Assembly: GCA_042573625.1 (NCBI GenBank)
Contig: JBHPCZ010000125.1
Span: forward strand, 1-9,474
Reading direction: 5' to 3'
Length of the DNA stretch: 9,474 nt
Origin: JBHPCZ01 sp042573625
GTDB taxonomy: Bacteria; Desulfobacterota; Desulfobacteria; Desulfobacterales; UBA11574
The position numbers and the translations under genes are program-made. Shown piece by piece: positions 5,325 through 9,474 of this stretch (positions are counted from its first letter, which is position 1; every line of letters starts with the position of its first letter). The notes under the pieces are model-generated. The model made no database searches. It was not told where the DNA came from and saw nothing but the letters and a program-made list of their open reading frames with translations.

Positions 5325-6587
5325 CTATTTCCAGAATTTCAGTCCTTGTCTAAGCTGCTGATATCTTTCTTCATCTTCGGTTTTGATTCGATCCATGAAT
5401 TCCAGAAAAAAAGCCATAAATACGGCAAAAAAGAATGCAAGAAAAGTAGATAGAATTACGATGAGGGATCGTTTGGGGCTCGATTTTTTATCCGGAGGAA
5501 CCGCCTTGTCCAGCACCTGAATGGTATCGATATCTTTGGCCTCTTCAACCTTGGCCAGTTCATACTGGCTGGTCACCAATTCGAAAATCTTTTCCTGTAT
5601 TTTGGCCTCTCTTATGAATCGGACCAGCTGCATGCCCAGTTCCGGCAATTCGTTGAAGGGGATGTAAAAATCCGAATCCTTTTTCACCGTGATATTACCA
5701 CCCTTGGCGCCTTTGATTGAAGTACTGCCTTCAATTTTGGCAAGCTGGTTTTGAAGCTCGGCAATCTTTGCTTTAAGCATGATCGCCTCGATCTGCCTCT
5801 CAGTACCAAACTGCTTCATGACTTCAAGTTCGGTTTTGGCTGAAATAATTTCCCCTTTTATCCTGGCCGCACCTTCAATGGCGACCCTGGCTTGCTCGTC
5901 TAAGGAGACCAATTTATACTTTTCCTGGAATTCCTTAAGCTCTACCTCTGCCTTTACCAGATCCTGGTGTACCTGACTGAGACGGGTTTCTAAAAAGACC
6001 CTTTTTCGGTAGCCTTCGGTAATTTTTACAGTCCTATTAATGTGATCCAGCGCCTGGATATAAAGGTTGGCCATGTCCGCCGCACGCTGAGGATCACGGT
6101 CCTCAACCGATACGCTGACGATCTGGTCTTGTCTGGAAACACTGATTTCCGTCCGATCGGCAAGCTTTTTATAAACATCGGCCAAGTATTCCATATCGTA
6201 AAGTTCTTTAAGATTGAATTTGTTGATAACTGCATCGGCAATGGTCCGGCTTTCCAGAATGCCCACATAGAGTTCGGAACTGGTTTGACTTCCTAAAAAA
6301 CCGCCGGCCAATCCCCCAAGCATACCGCCTGCATCAGAGAGCAAGCCTGATATGCCTGACTTTGATTCCTGAGGCGGAAGGATGCGTGCTGTTGCTGTAA
6401 ACATCTCTGGCAGCAACAGACTCACCACAACAGATATAATAATGGCAACGGCCGTGATGCCTACAATCATTTTTTTGCGGTTCAAAATAACTTGAAACAG
6501 ATCTAAAAGATTTATTTCATCATCTAAATGATCCGCCTGGATATTTGTTTGACGCTCTGTATTATTATTTTCGTTTTGAATATTCAT
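5325..6587 (-). CDS. Wzz/GumC-like polysaccharide chain-length determinant (420 aa)
   Basis: An inner-membrane polysaccharide co-polymerase. After an acidic N-terminal tail comes INLLDLFQVILNRKK (residues 26-39), then transmembrane helix 1 (about 40-59). A periplasmic part begins LPEMFTATARILPPQ, followed by a Gly-rich stretch (81-100), the ESRTIADAVINKF helix (112-124) and a long coiled-coil region (about 195-290). The Pro-rich motif VLDKAVPPDKKSSPKR (358-373) precedes transmembrane helix 2 (about 374-397), and a short cytosolic tail ends the protein. This is the full Wzz layout; there is no fused tyrosine kinase domain. Such proteins oligomerise around the Wzy polymerase and set O-antigen or exopolysaccharide length. 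No glycosyltransferase or other polysaccharide gene is present in the window, so it stands alone among toxin-antitoxin genes. AAGGTG sits 7 nt before the ATG. Confidence 0.9.
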   Translation of the reverse strand: MNIQNENNNTERQTNIQADHLDDEINLLDLFQVILNRKKMIVGITAVAIIISVVVSLLLPEMFTATARILPPQESKSGISGLLSDAGGMLGGLAGGFLGSQTSSELYVGILESRTIADAVINKFNLKELYDMEYLADVYKKLADRTEISVSRQDQIVSVSVEDRDPQRAADMANLYIQALDHINRTVKITEGYRKRVFLETRLSQVHQDLVKAEVELKEFQEKYKLVSLDEQARVAIEGAARIKGEIISAKTELEVMKQFGTERQIEAIMLKAKIAELQNQLAKIEGSTSIKGAKGGNITVKKDSDFYIPFNELPELGMQLVRFIREAKIQEKIFELVTSQYELAKVEEAKDIDTIQVLDKAVPPDKKSSPKRSLIVILSTFLAFFFAVFMAFFLEFMDRIKTEDEERYQQLRQGLKFWK

Positions 6588-6739
6588 GTCTTATCACCTT
6601 TTAGGTTAGCCCGAACATTGCCAAAAACAATGCCTTCAGGGATTTGAAAAGCATAAACGACAGGCAAAGCTCCGCCTCCTCGACTACAAACCGCAGTGCC
6701 TCATAATAATTTAATTATATTAACAATTATACCCTGAGA
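6588..6739 (-). ncRNA. Long, possibly structured 5' leader of the Wzz-like gene
   Basis: On the transcript strand the leader has a GC-rich block inside AT-rich DNA (6659-6703). Possible pairings: TCAGGG (6737-6732) with CCCTGA (6641-6636), closing most of the leader; AGGCA (6701-6697) with TGCCT (6666-6662); and a hairpin CATTG/CAATG (6632-6616) shortly before the ribosome binding site. I do not recognise a named riboswitch. Motifs such as GGCAAAGC on the opposite strand made me consider a cyclic-di-GMP aptamer, but the consensus is not met. This is an unnamed candidate leader RNA only. Confidence 0.3.
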
Positions 6740-6745
6740 GAGAAG

Positions 6746-6775
6746 ATTATAGATAAACAAACACCTGAAAGTCAA
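6746..6775 (-). promoter_or_regulatory. Sigma70-type promoter of the Wzz-like gene
   Basis: On the minus strand, TTGACT (6775-6770) and a perfect TATAAT (6751-6746) are separated by 18 bp. Transcription would begin near 6739, giving a 5' leader of about 150 nt before the ATG at 6587. Confidence 0.6.
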
Positions 6776-6961
6776 GGGGAATAGATTCATATGGGAATGT
6801 GACAAATTTTATTACTTCAATTGAGCAGGGCGACGGTATGAAGCTCGAAACTGTCCGCTGTAGACGGTGACTTCTACCTGGTAATCTAAATACCTTGACA
6901 CCGAGTGGACCGTAACTTTTAAACGTTTTTTTTCTTGATTTCCATCCAATTTAATATTAAC

Positions 6962-6989
6962 TTGTTTTAAATGTATACAATCGAAACAA
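6962..6989 (+). promoter_or_regulatory. Symmetric dyad, candidate autoregulatory operator of the ParD-like gene
   Basis: TTGTTT (6962-6967), 5 nt, the palindrome GTATAC (6973-6978), 5 nt, AAACAA (6984-6989). The three parts are exactly symmetric about 6975.5. TATACA (6974-6979) could be the -10 element, so a bound ribbon-helix-helix antitoxin would cover the promoter. ParD-type antitoxins are known to bind such palindromes upstream of their own gene. The -35 element is weak (TTAATA, 6951-6956). Confidence 0.5.
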
Positions 6990-7008
6990 AATATTACTGG
7001 AGGCATTT

Positions 7009-7260
7009 ATGGGAAATACAACAGTAACTACCCGGTTAGATCCGGAAACAAAGGAAAAATTGGAACTGCTTGCTAAGACCACGGCTCGCTCTAAATCTTT
7101 TCTCGTTTCTGAAGCTGTGCGGGCATATGTTAAGGAACAAGCGTGGCAAATAGATGCAATCAAAGAGGGAATCGTTCAGGCCGATGCAGGAAATTTTGCA
7201 CCAAATGACGAGGTAAAATCGACTTTTACAAAATGGGGGGTAGATGTCGAGGAAGATTAG
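7009..7260 (+). CDS. Ribbon-helix-helix antitoxin, ParD/CopG type (83 aa)
   Basis: The N-terminus NTTVTTRLDPETKEKLELLAK is the beta strand and first helix of a CopG/ParD ribbon-helix-helix fold. TTARSKSFLVSEAVRAYVKEQ is the turn and second helix. Dimers of this fold insert the beta strand into the major groove of operator DNA. The C-terminal part (about residues 47-83, ending VDVEED) is acidic and probably wraps the toxin. GGAGG (6999-7003) lies 5 nt before the ATG. The gene overlaps the toxin start by 17 bp, indicating translational coupling. Likely autoregulated through the upstream dyad at 6962-6989. Length and layout are normal for the family, and the reading frame looks intact. Confidence 0.9.
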   Translation: MGNTTVTTRLDPETKEKLELLAKTTARSKSFLVSEAVRAYVKEQAWQIDAIKEGIVQADAGNFAPNDEVKSTFTKWGVDVEED

Positions 7261-7534
7261 ATGGCTACGCCTGGCTCTTGCCGACATAGATGAACTAATG
7301 GCATATATCGCAAATGACAACCCGAAGGCTGCCAATAAAGTAGCCGTGAAAATTTGGGAAACAACCCAAATGCTTTCCGATCATCCGGCGATGGGAAGAG
7401 CCGGCCGTGTGCCGGGTACTCGAGAGATGATTGTAATCGGAACACCTTATATCGTCCCCTACCGTGTCGTAGCCGATGAAATACATATCATTAGGGTTCT
7501 GCATGCGGCCAGAAAATGGCCGGAAAAATTATAA
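7244..7534 (+). CDS. RelE/ParE-family toxin (96 aa)
   Basis: Typical RelE/ParE fold: RWLRLALADIDELMAYIAND at the N-terminal helix, KIWETTQMLSDHPAMGRAGR in the middle, then VPGTREMIVIGTPYIVPYRV and IHIIRVLHAARKWPEKL as the closing strands. The GTRE and VLHAARKWP pieces are most like the ParE/RelE2 branch, whose members poison gyrase or cut mRNA; sequence alone does not tell which. The ATG lies within the end of the antitoxin gene, with a G-run (GGGGGG) about 5 nt upstream. The length (about 95 aa) and C-terminal strand are complete, so unlike the broken RelE gene at 2898-3139 this toxin looks functional. Confidence 0.9.
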   Translation: MSRKIRWLRLALADIDELMAYIANDNPKAANKVAVKIWETTQMLSDHPAMGRAGRVPGTREMIVIGTPYIVPYRVVADEIHIIRVLHAARKWPEKL

Positions 7535-7680
7535 ACAATTAATTTATTTGCCGTATCCAGGCCAATTTCTTTTATCTTTCCCTAAATTCAATTTTTATGT
7601 TTCTACAGTTTGTCCAAGTGATTTTCCATCCGAAATACCTTGACACGAATAGAAAATAAAACTAAAAGCTTGTTTTGTTT

Positions 7681-7722
7681 TTTTATTCAACAAGTTGAAT
7701 AAAATGGCGCTGCCATTTTATT
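7681..7722. promoter_or_regulatory. Two overlapping perfect hairpins sharing one arm, upstream of the ATPase gene
   Basis: Hairpin A: TTTTATTCAAC (7681-7691), AA loop, GTTGAATAAAA (7694-7704). Hairpin B: AATAAAATGGC (7698-7708), GCT loop, GCCATTTTATT (7712-7722). Both stems are perfect 11-mers and they share AATAAAA (7698-7704), so only one can form at a time in a single strand. The last base is 12 nt before the ATPase ATG. Neither is followed by a U tract on either strand, so they are not simple terminators. They may be protein binding sites, a leader switch or a dispersed repeat. Confidence 0.6.
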
Positions 7723-7734
7723 ATTTGAGTTTAA

Positions 7735-8436
7735 ATGGAAAATTTAAAGGGAATCGTTGTAATTGTCGGAAATTACGGCAGCGGAAAGACGGAAGTCTCC
7801 ATCAATCTTGCCGTGAACCGGAAAAAGGCCGGTTTGGATGTCAGCATCGCCGATCTTGATCTGGTGAATCCCTATTTTCGAACACGAGAAGCAAGAAAAG
7901 CGCTTATTGAAATGGGAATCGAGGTTGTTCTGCCTCCTGAACAGTATCTGCAGGCCGACCTCCCCATCTTGAGCCCGGTTATTTCAGGCATGATCCGTCA
8001 GCCGAACGAACTGACACTGTTCGACGTCGGGGGGGATGACGCGGGCGCCACTGTACTGGCAACCCTTGCCGATTCCTTTAAGAATGCACATGTTAGTATG
8101 TTGCAGGTGGTGAACCCGCTTCGGCCATTTACCGACACAATTTCAGGATGCCTGAAGATGCGCGAGCAGATTGAAGGCGCTTCAAAATTGACGGTCACCG
8201 GCATTATCGGCAACGCGAACCTGATCGATGAAACCACGTCGGAGAATATATATCAGGGATACGATTTCGTTAAGGAACTGTCTGAAAAAAGCGGACTGCC
8301 GATCGAATTTATTACAGCAGAATCAAGCCTGCTGCCTTTGATCGATAGGGATCGTTTTTCCTGCGCTGTTTTACCCATAGAAAGGCAGCTTGTTCCGCCG
8401 TGGAAAAAAGCTAGTAAATTGGGGGAAAATATTTAG
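7735..8436 (+). CDS. MinD/CobQ-type P-loop ATPase of 2-oxoacid:ferredoxin oxidoreductase loci (233 aa)
   Basis: A SIMIBI-class P-loop protein. Walker A is VGNYGSGKTE (residues 11-20); it lacks the signature first Lys of the ParA/MinD Walker A (KGG..GK). DLDLVNPYFRTRE (40-52) takes the place of the switch I region, and the Walker B-like strand LTLFDVGGDDAG (93-104) carries D97 and an unusual double Asp. VVNPLRPFTD (125-134) and GIIGNANLIDETT (156-168) are later conserved pieces. Such ATPases occur next to genes for 2-oxoacid:ferredoxin oxidoreductases in anaerobes; their job is not settled, possibly metal or cofactor insertion. The ferredoxin downstream on the same strand supports that context, although 510 bp of repeat-rich DNA separates them. 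The start lacks a strong Shine-Dalgarno and follows directly after two perfect hairpins. Confidence 0.85.
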   Translation: MENLKGIVVIVGNYGSGKTEVSINLAVNRKKAGLDVSIADLDLVNPYFRTREARKALIEMGIEVVLPPEQYLQADLPILSPVISGMIRQPNELTLFDVGGDDAGATVLATLADSFKNAHVSMLQVVNPLRPFTDTISGCLKMREQIEGASKLTVTGIIGNANLIDETTSENIYQGYDFVKELSEKSGLPIEFITAESSLLPLIDRDRFSCAVLPIERQLVPPWKKASKLGENI

Positions 8437-8510
8437 CATTTTGGAAAGTCAATGACCACTCCTAAAAAGGTGGCTTGGTATCTATCCTGAAAGGATCTTA
8501 TATTAATCTC

Positions 8511-8536
8511 TCACAGAGTTCACAGAGTCACAGAGT
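8511..8536 (+). repeat. CACAGAGT short tandem repeat, three units
   Basis: CACAGAGT occurs three times in a row, with one extra T after the first unit. It abuts the T run that leads into the 14-bp-stem hairpin. Confidence 0.6.
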
Positions 8537-8539
8537 TTT

Positions 8540-8574
8540 TTAATCAGAATCCTTGAGAGGAGGATTCTGATTAA
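8540..8574. repeat. Perfect 14-bp-stem hairpin
   Basis: Arms TTAATCAGAATCC (8540-8552) and GGATTCTGATTAA (8562-8574), plus one more T-A pair inside (8553/8561), around a 7-nt loop. A T run precedes it and no T run follows it on the plus strand, so it is not a standard plus-strand terminator; on the minus strand A residues follow. It may be a repeat or a binding site. Confidence 0.6.
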
Positions 8575-8632
8575 CGCTAACATGACTTATATTGATTGAG
8601 TTGCGTTTTAGCTTAATAGTGTGAATAATACA

Positions 8633-8760
8633 TTTTTCTCGGGCCGAAACGATACTTTTACCTGATTTTTCTTTCCAAAAACCAGATAAGGATATATTTA
8701 TCCCTTGAATCTTTACGGACCCAAAGGAGGCAGCTTTAATTTAATAGCGGTCGAGAAAAA
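8633..8760. ncRNA. Possible folded RNA or element closed by distant complementary arms
   Basis: TTTTTCTCG (8633-8641) is complementary to CGAGAAAAA (8752-8760), and CCG (8644-8646) to CGG (8748-8750) just inside. Within the loop are a hairpin with CTGATTTTT/AAAAACCAG arms (8662-8685, one mismatch), GGATA/TATCC (about 8690-8704) and CTTT/AAAG (8711-8726). This nesting suggests a multi-stem structure of about 128 nt. It matches no RNA family I know, and a DNA element is equally possible. Confidence 0.3.
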
Positions 8761-8782
8761 AAAAAGTGATTTAGATATATCT

Positions 8783-8924
8783 GAGACCTTTGAAAAATGT
8801 TCAATTTCGTTCAAGTTCAAGGAAGATGAAAATTTTAACCACAGGAATACATATAGTATTTCGAGGATTAAAATTTGAGACTGACACTGAAATTGGGCGA
8901 AAGAGGGCGTTTTACAAAGGTCTC
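8783..8924. repeat. 142-bp imperfect palindrome (MITE-like) ending at the ferredoxin gene
   Basis: The ends GAGACCTTTGAAAAA (8783-8797) and TTTTACAAAGGTCTC (8910-8924) are inverted copies with 14 of 15 matches. The symmetry continues inward: the left half and the reverse complement of the right half share TTCG, CAA, TTCA, AAATTTTAA and AATAC in the same order, closing near ATAC-ATAT-AGTAT (about 8853-8863). The whole element would fold into one long hairpin. It places its right end 7 nt before the ferredoxin ribosome binding site and has no coding capacity. Confidence 0.7.
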
Positions 8925-8931
8925 AATCTAT

Positions 8932-8937
8932 AAGGAG
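8932..8937 (+). promoter_or_regulatory. Shine-Dalgarno that sets the ferredoxin start
   Basis: AAGGAG, 9 nt before the ATG at 8947. It favours that ATG over the in-frame TTG at 8875, which lies inside the palindromic element, and over the ATG at 8942, which meets a stop two codons later. Confidence 0.7.
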
Positions 8938-8946
8938 TTCAATGAC

Positions 8947-9177
8947 ATGAAATATAAACACATCATCGACAAAGAAAGGTGCAAGGGATGCGGGTTGTGC
9001 GTCATTGTTTGCCCGAAAACCGTTCTGGAGCTCTCCGAAGAGGTCAACGCGATGGGGTATTTCCCGGCGCATCAGGCGCGCCCTGAAGATTGTGTCCACT
9101 GTACCACATGCTGTTTGATTTGCCCTGATGTGGCCATCAGCATCTTCAAACAGGCTGAAGAGACAGCAGAGCAATAG
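8947..9177 (+). CDS. 2[4Fe-4S] ferredoxin, KorD-like delta subunit of a 2-oxoacid:ferredoxin oxidoreductase (76 aa)
   Basis: A small two-cluster ferredoxin. Cluster motif one is CKGCGLCVIVCP (C12, C15, C18, C22); motif two is CVHCTTCCLICP (C49, C52, C55, C59, with an extra C56). The spacer contains NAMGYFPAHQ (34-43), typical of delta subunits of 2-oxoglutarate/2-ketoisovalerate oxidoreductases, where this subunit passes electrons from the thiamine-dependent core to free ferredoxin. A longer in-frame reading from 8875 would add 24 residues encoded by the palindromic repeat and is rejected. The ATPase on the same strand upstream fits the usual order. The alpha, beta and gamma subunits normally come next, but the remaining 297 bp contain no gene and begin with a hairpin, so the cluster seems interrupted or the gene is an orphan. 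A general-purpose ferredoxin is the alternative. Confidence 0.88.
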   Translation: MKYKHIIDKERCKGCGLCVIVCPKTVLELSEEVNAMGYFPAHQARPEDCVHCTTCCLICPDVAISIFKQAEETAEQ

Positions 9178-9178
9178 T

Positions 9179-9217
9179 AAAAAAATCGGATCACCTCCAA
9201 AAGAGTTGGAGTGATCC
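9179..9217 (-). terminator. Rho-independent-like terminator, oriented on the minus strand
   Basis: GGATCACCTCCAA (9188-9200) pairs with TTGGAGTGATCC (9206-9217) with one bulged base and a 5-nt loop. On the minus strand the hairpin is followed by TTTTTTT (9185-9179). On the plus strand no T run follows, so it would stop transcripts coming from the right, or act weakly in both directions right after the ferredoxin stop. Confidence 0.5.
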
Positions 9218-9381
9218 TAAGGATTCAGGAGTCGAGGGTTCAAGGGCTTGCGGCGAGCTCAGCCGAGCGGTTCGAGAGAAACACTTAAAGAATCCTGGCT
9301 TTGGATAAGCCCCCTCAAAAGGGTAATGTTATTGACATAAAGAAAATTGCTGTGATTAGGGCTAACCCGGATATTTCACGC

Positions 9382-9472
9382 GCCTGATGCGTTCATTTGC
9401 AAGGCACTCAGGGGCGCTGCTGTAGTATGCTACCGCAAGCCCCTGATAACGCATCAAATGGGCGGATCAGGC
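9382..9472. repeat. Nested inverted repeats with two mutually exclusive folds
   Basis: Common core: TCAGGGGC (9408-9415) with GCCCCTGA (9439-9446), enclosing GTAG/CTAC (9422-9425, 9430-9433). Fold 1 adds CATTTG/CAAATG (9394-9399, 9455-9460) and GCCTGAT/ATCAGGC (9382-9388, 9466-9472), separated by equal 5-nt internal loops. Fold 2 instead adds TGATGCGTT/AACGCATCA (9385-9393, 9448-9456). Folds 1 and 2 use overlapping bases and cannot coexist. All arms are perfect. It may be a regulatory RNA, a recombination site or the end of a mobile element continuing past the window. Confidence 0.6.
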
Positions 9473-9474
9473 AG

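Larger units (their letters stand above)
6588..7008. other. Divergent intergenic region between the Wzz-like gene and the ParD/ParE module
   Basis: 421 bp without a credible gene. Its left half holds the leader and promoter of the minus-strand Wzz-like gene; its right end holds the symmetric dyad and ribosome binding site of the plus-strand antitoxin gene. A 64-codon open frame on the minus strand (6812-7006) has no ribosome binding site or family features. AAATACCTTGACAC at 6888-6901 recurs at 7633-7646. Confidence 0.55.
8437..8946. other. Repeat-rich gap between ATPase and ferredoxin genes
   Basis: No gene is supported. In order it holds two small hairpins after the ATPase stop (CCAC/GTGG and ATCC/GGAT, 8456-8497), a CACAGAGT tandem repeat, a 14-bp-stem hairpin, a possible folded element, and a 142-bp imperfect palindrome that ends 7 nt before the ferredoxin Shine-Dalgarno. 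Strong SD-like AAAGGAGG at about 8723-8730 is not followed by a start codon at useful distance. Confidence 0.6.
9178..9474. other. Intergenic right end of the window, no gene seen
   Basis: It holds the minus-strand terminator-like hairpin, a degenerate GGTTCAAGGG stretch near 9238, a TTGACA (9332-9337) without a good -10 partner, and the nested inverted repeats at 9382-9472. No coding frame is credible in the 297 bp. Confidence 0.5.

Noticed and set aside
6655..6705. Cyclic-di-GMP riboswitch on either strand
   Set aside because: GGCAAAGC recalls part of the GEMM consensus, but the tetraloop/receptor and paired stems of that class are not present in the right order.
6812..7006. 64-codon minus-strand open frame
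   Set aside because: It overlaps the ParD operator region, and has no ribosome binding site or similarity I recognise.
8875..8946. N-terminal extension of the ferredoxin from an upstream TTG
   Set aside because: These codons lie mostly in the palindromic element, and a good Shine-Dalgarno precedes the ATG at 8947.
9382..9472. Integron attC site
   Set aside because: The nested hairpin is suggestive, but the conserved GTTRRRY/RYYYAAC core pair is not found at its ends and no integrase is seen.

Overview
The window looks like an accessory region from an anaerobic bacterium, most probably a Desulfobacterota (sulfate-reducer type) genome. This is inferred from gene content, not from a marker gene. 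The pointers are a MinD/CobQ-type ATPase followed by a KorD-like two-cluster ferredoxin (a pairing known beside 2-oxoacid:ferredoxin oxidoreductase genes), a lone Wzz-type protein, a secreted STN-domain protein, many toxin-antitoxin genes and many palindromic intergenic repeats. No rRNA, tRNA or CRISPR array was seen.

Layout. Positions 1-202 are the 3' end of an IS5-family insertion sequence. Positions 203-961 are AT-rich and show no credible gene. Two secreted-protein genes follow on the minus strand: a 114-residue protein and a 333-residue STN-domain protein ending in about five and a half tandem 33-35-residue repeats. Positions 2445-2897 hold a cluster of a degenerate GGTGAAAC motif and a perfect 10-bp hairpin. 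Positions 2898-5122 are a minus-strand run of three toxin-antitoxin-type modules: a RelE-type pair broken in both genes, a HEPN/nucleotidyltransferase pair, and a HepT/MntA pair with intact RX4HXY and GSX10DXD motifs. Next comes a minus-strand Wzz/GumC-like chain-length protein (5325-6587) with a good sigma70 promoter and a leader of about 150 nt. A plus-strand ParD/ParE-like module (7009-7534) starts behind a symmetric dyad that could be its operator. The right end carries the ATPase (7735-8436) and the ferredoxin (8947-9177).

The intergenic DNA on the right is unusually rich in structure. There are overlapping perfect hairpins sharing one arm (7681-7722), a 14-bp-stem hairpin (8540-8574), a possible folded RNA or element closed by distant arms (8633-8760), a 142-bp imperfect palindrome ending at the ferredoxin ribosome binding site (8783-8924), a terminator-like hairpin facing the minus strand (9179-9217), and a nested structure with two mutually exclusive pairings at the window edge (9382-9472).

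How the genes fit together. Four toxin-antitoxin-type modules within about 5 kb, one of them dead, next to an IS remnant and several repeat pairs, suggest a site that has gained and lost small cassettes. The ATPase and ferredoxin probably belong to a 2-oxoacid oxidoreductase locus, but 510 bp of repeat-rich DNA separates them and no oxidoreductase subunit follows within the remaining 297 bp, so the locus may be rearranged.
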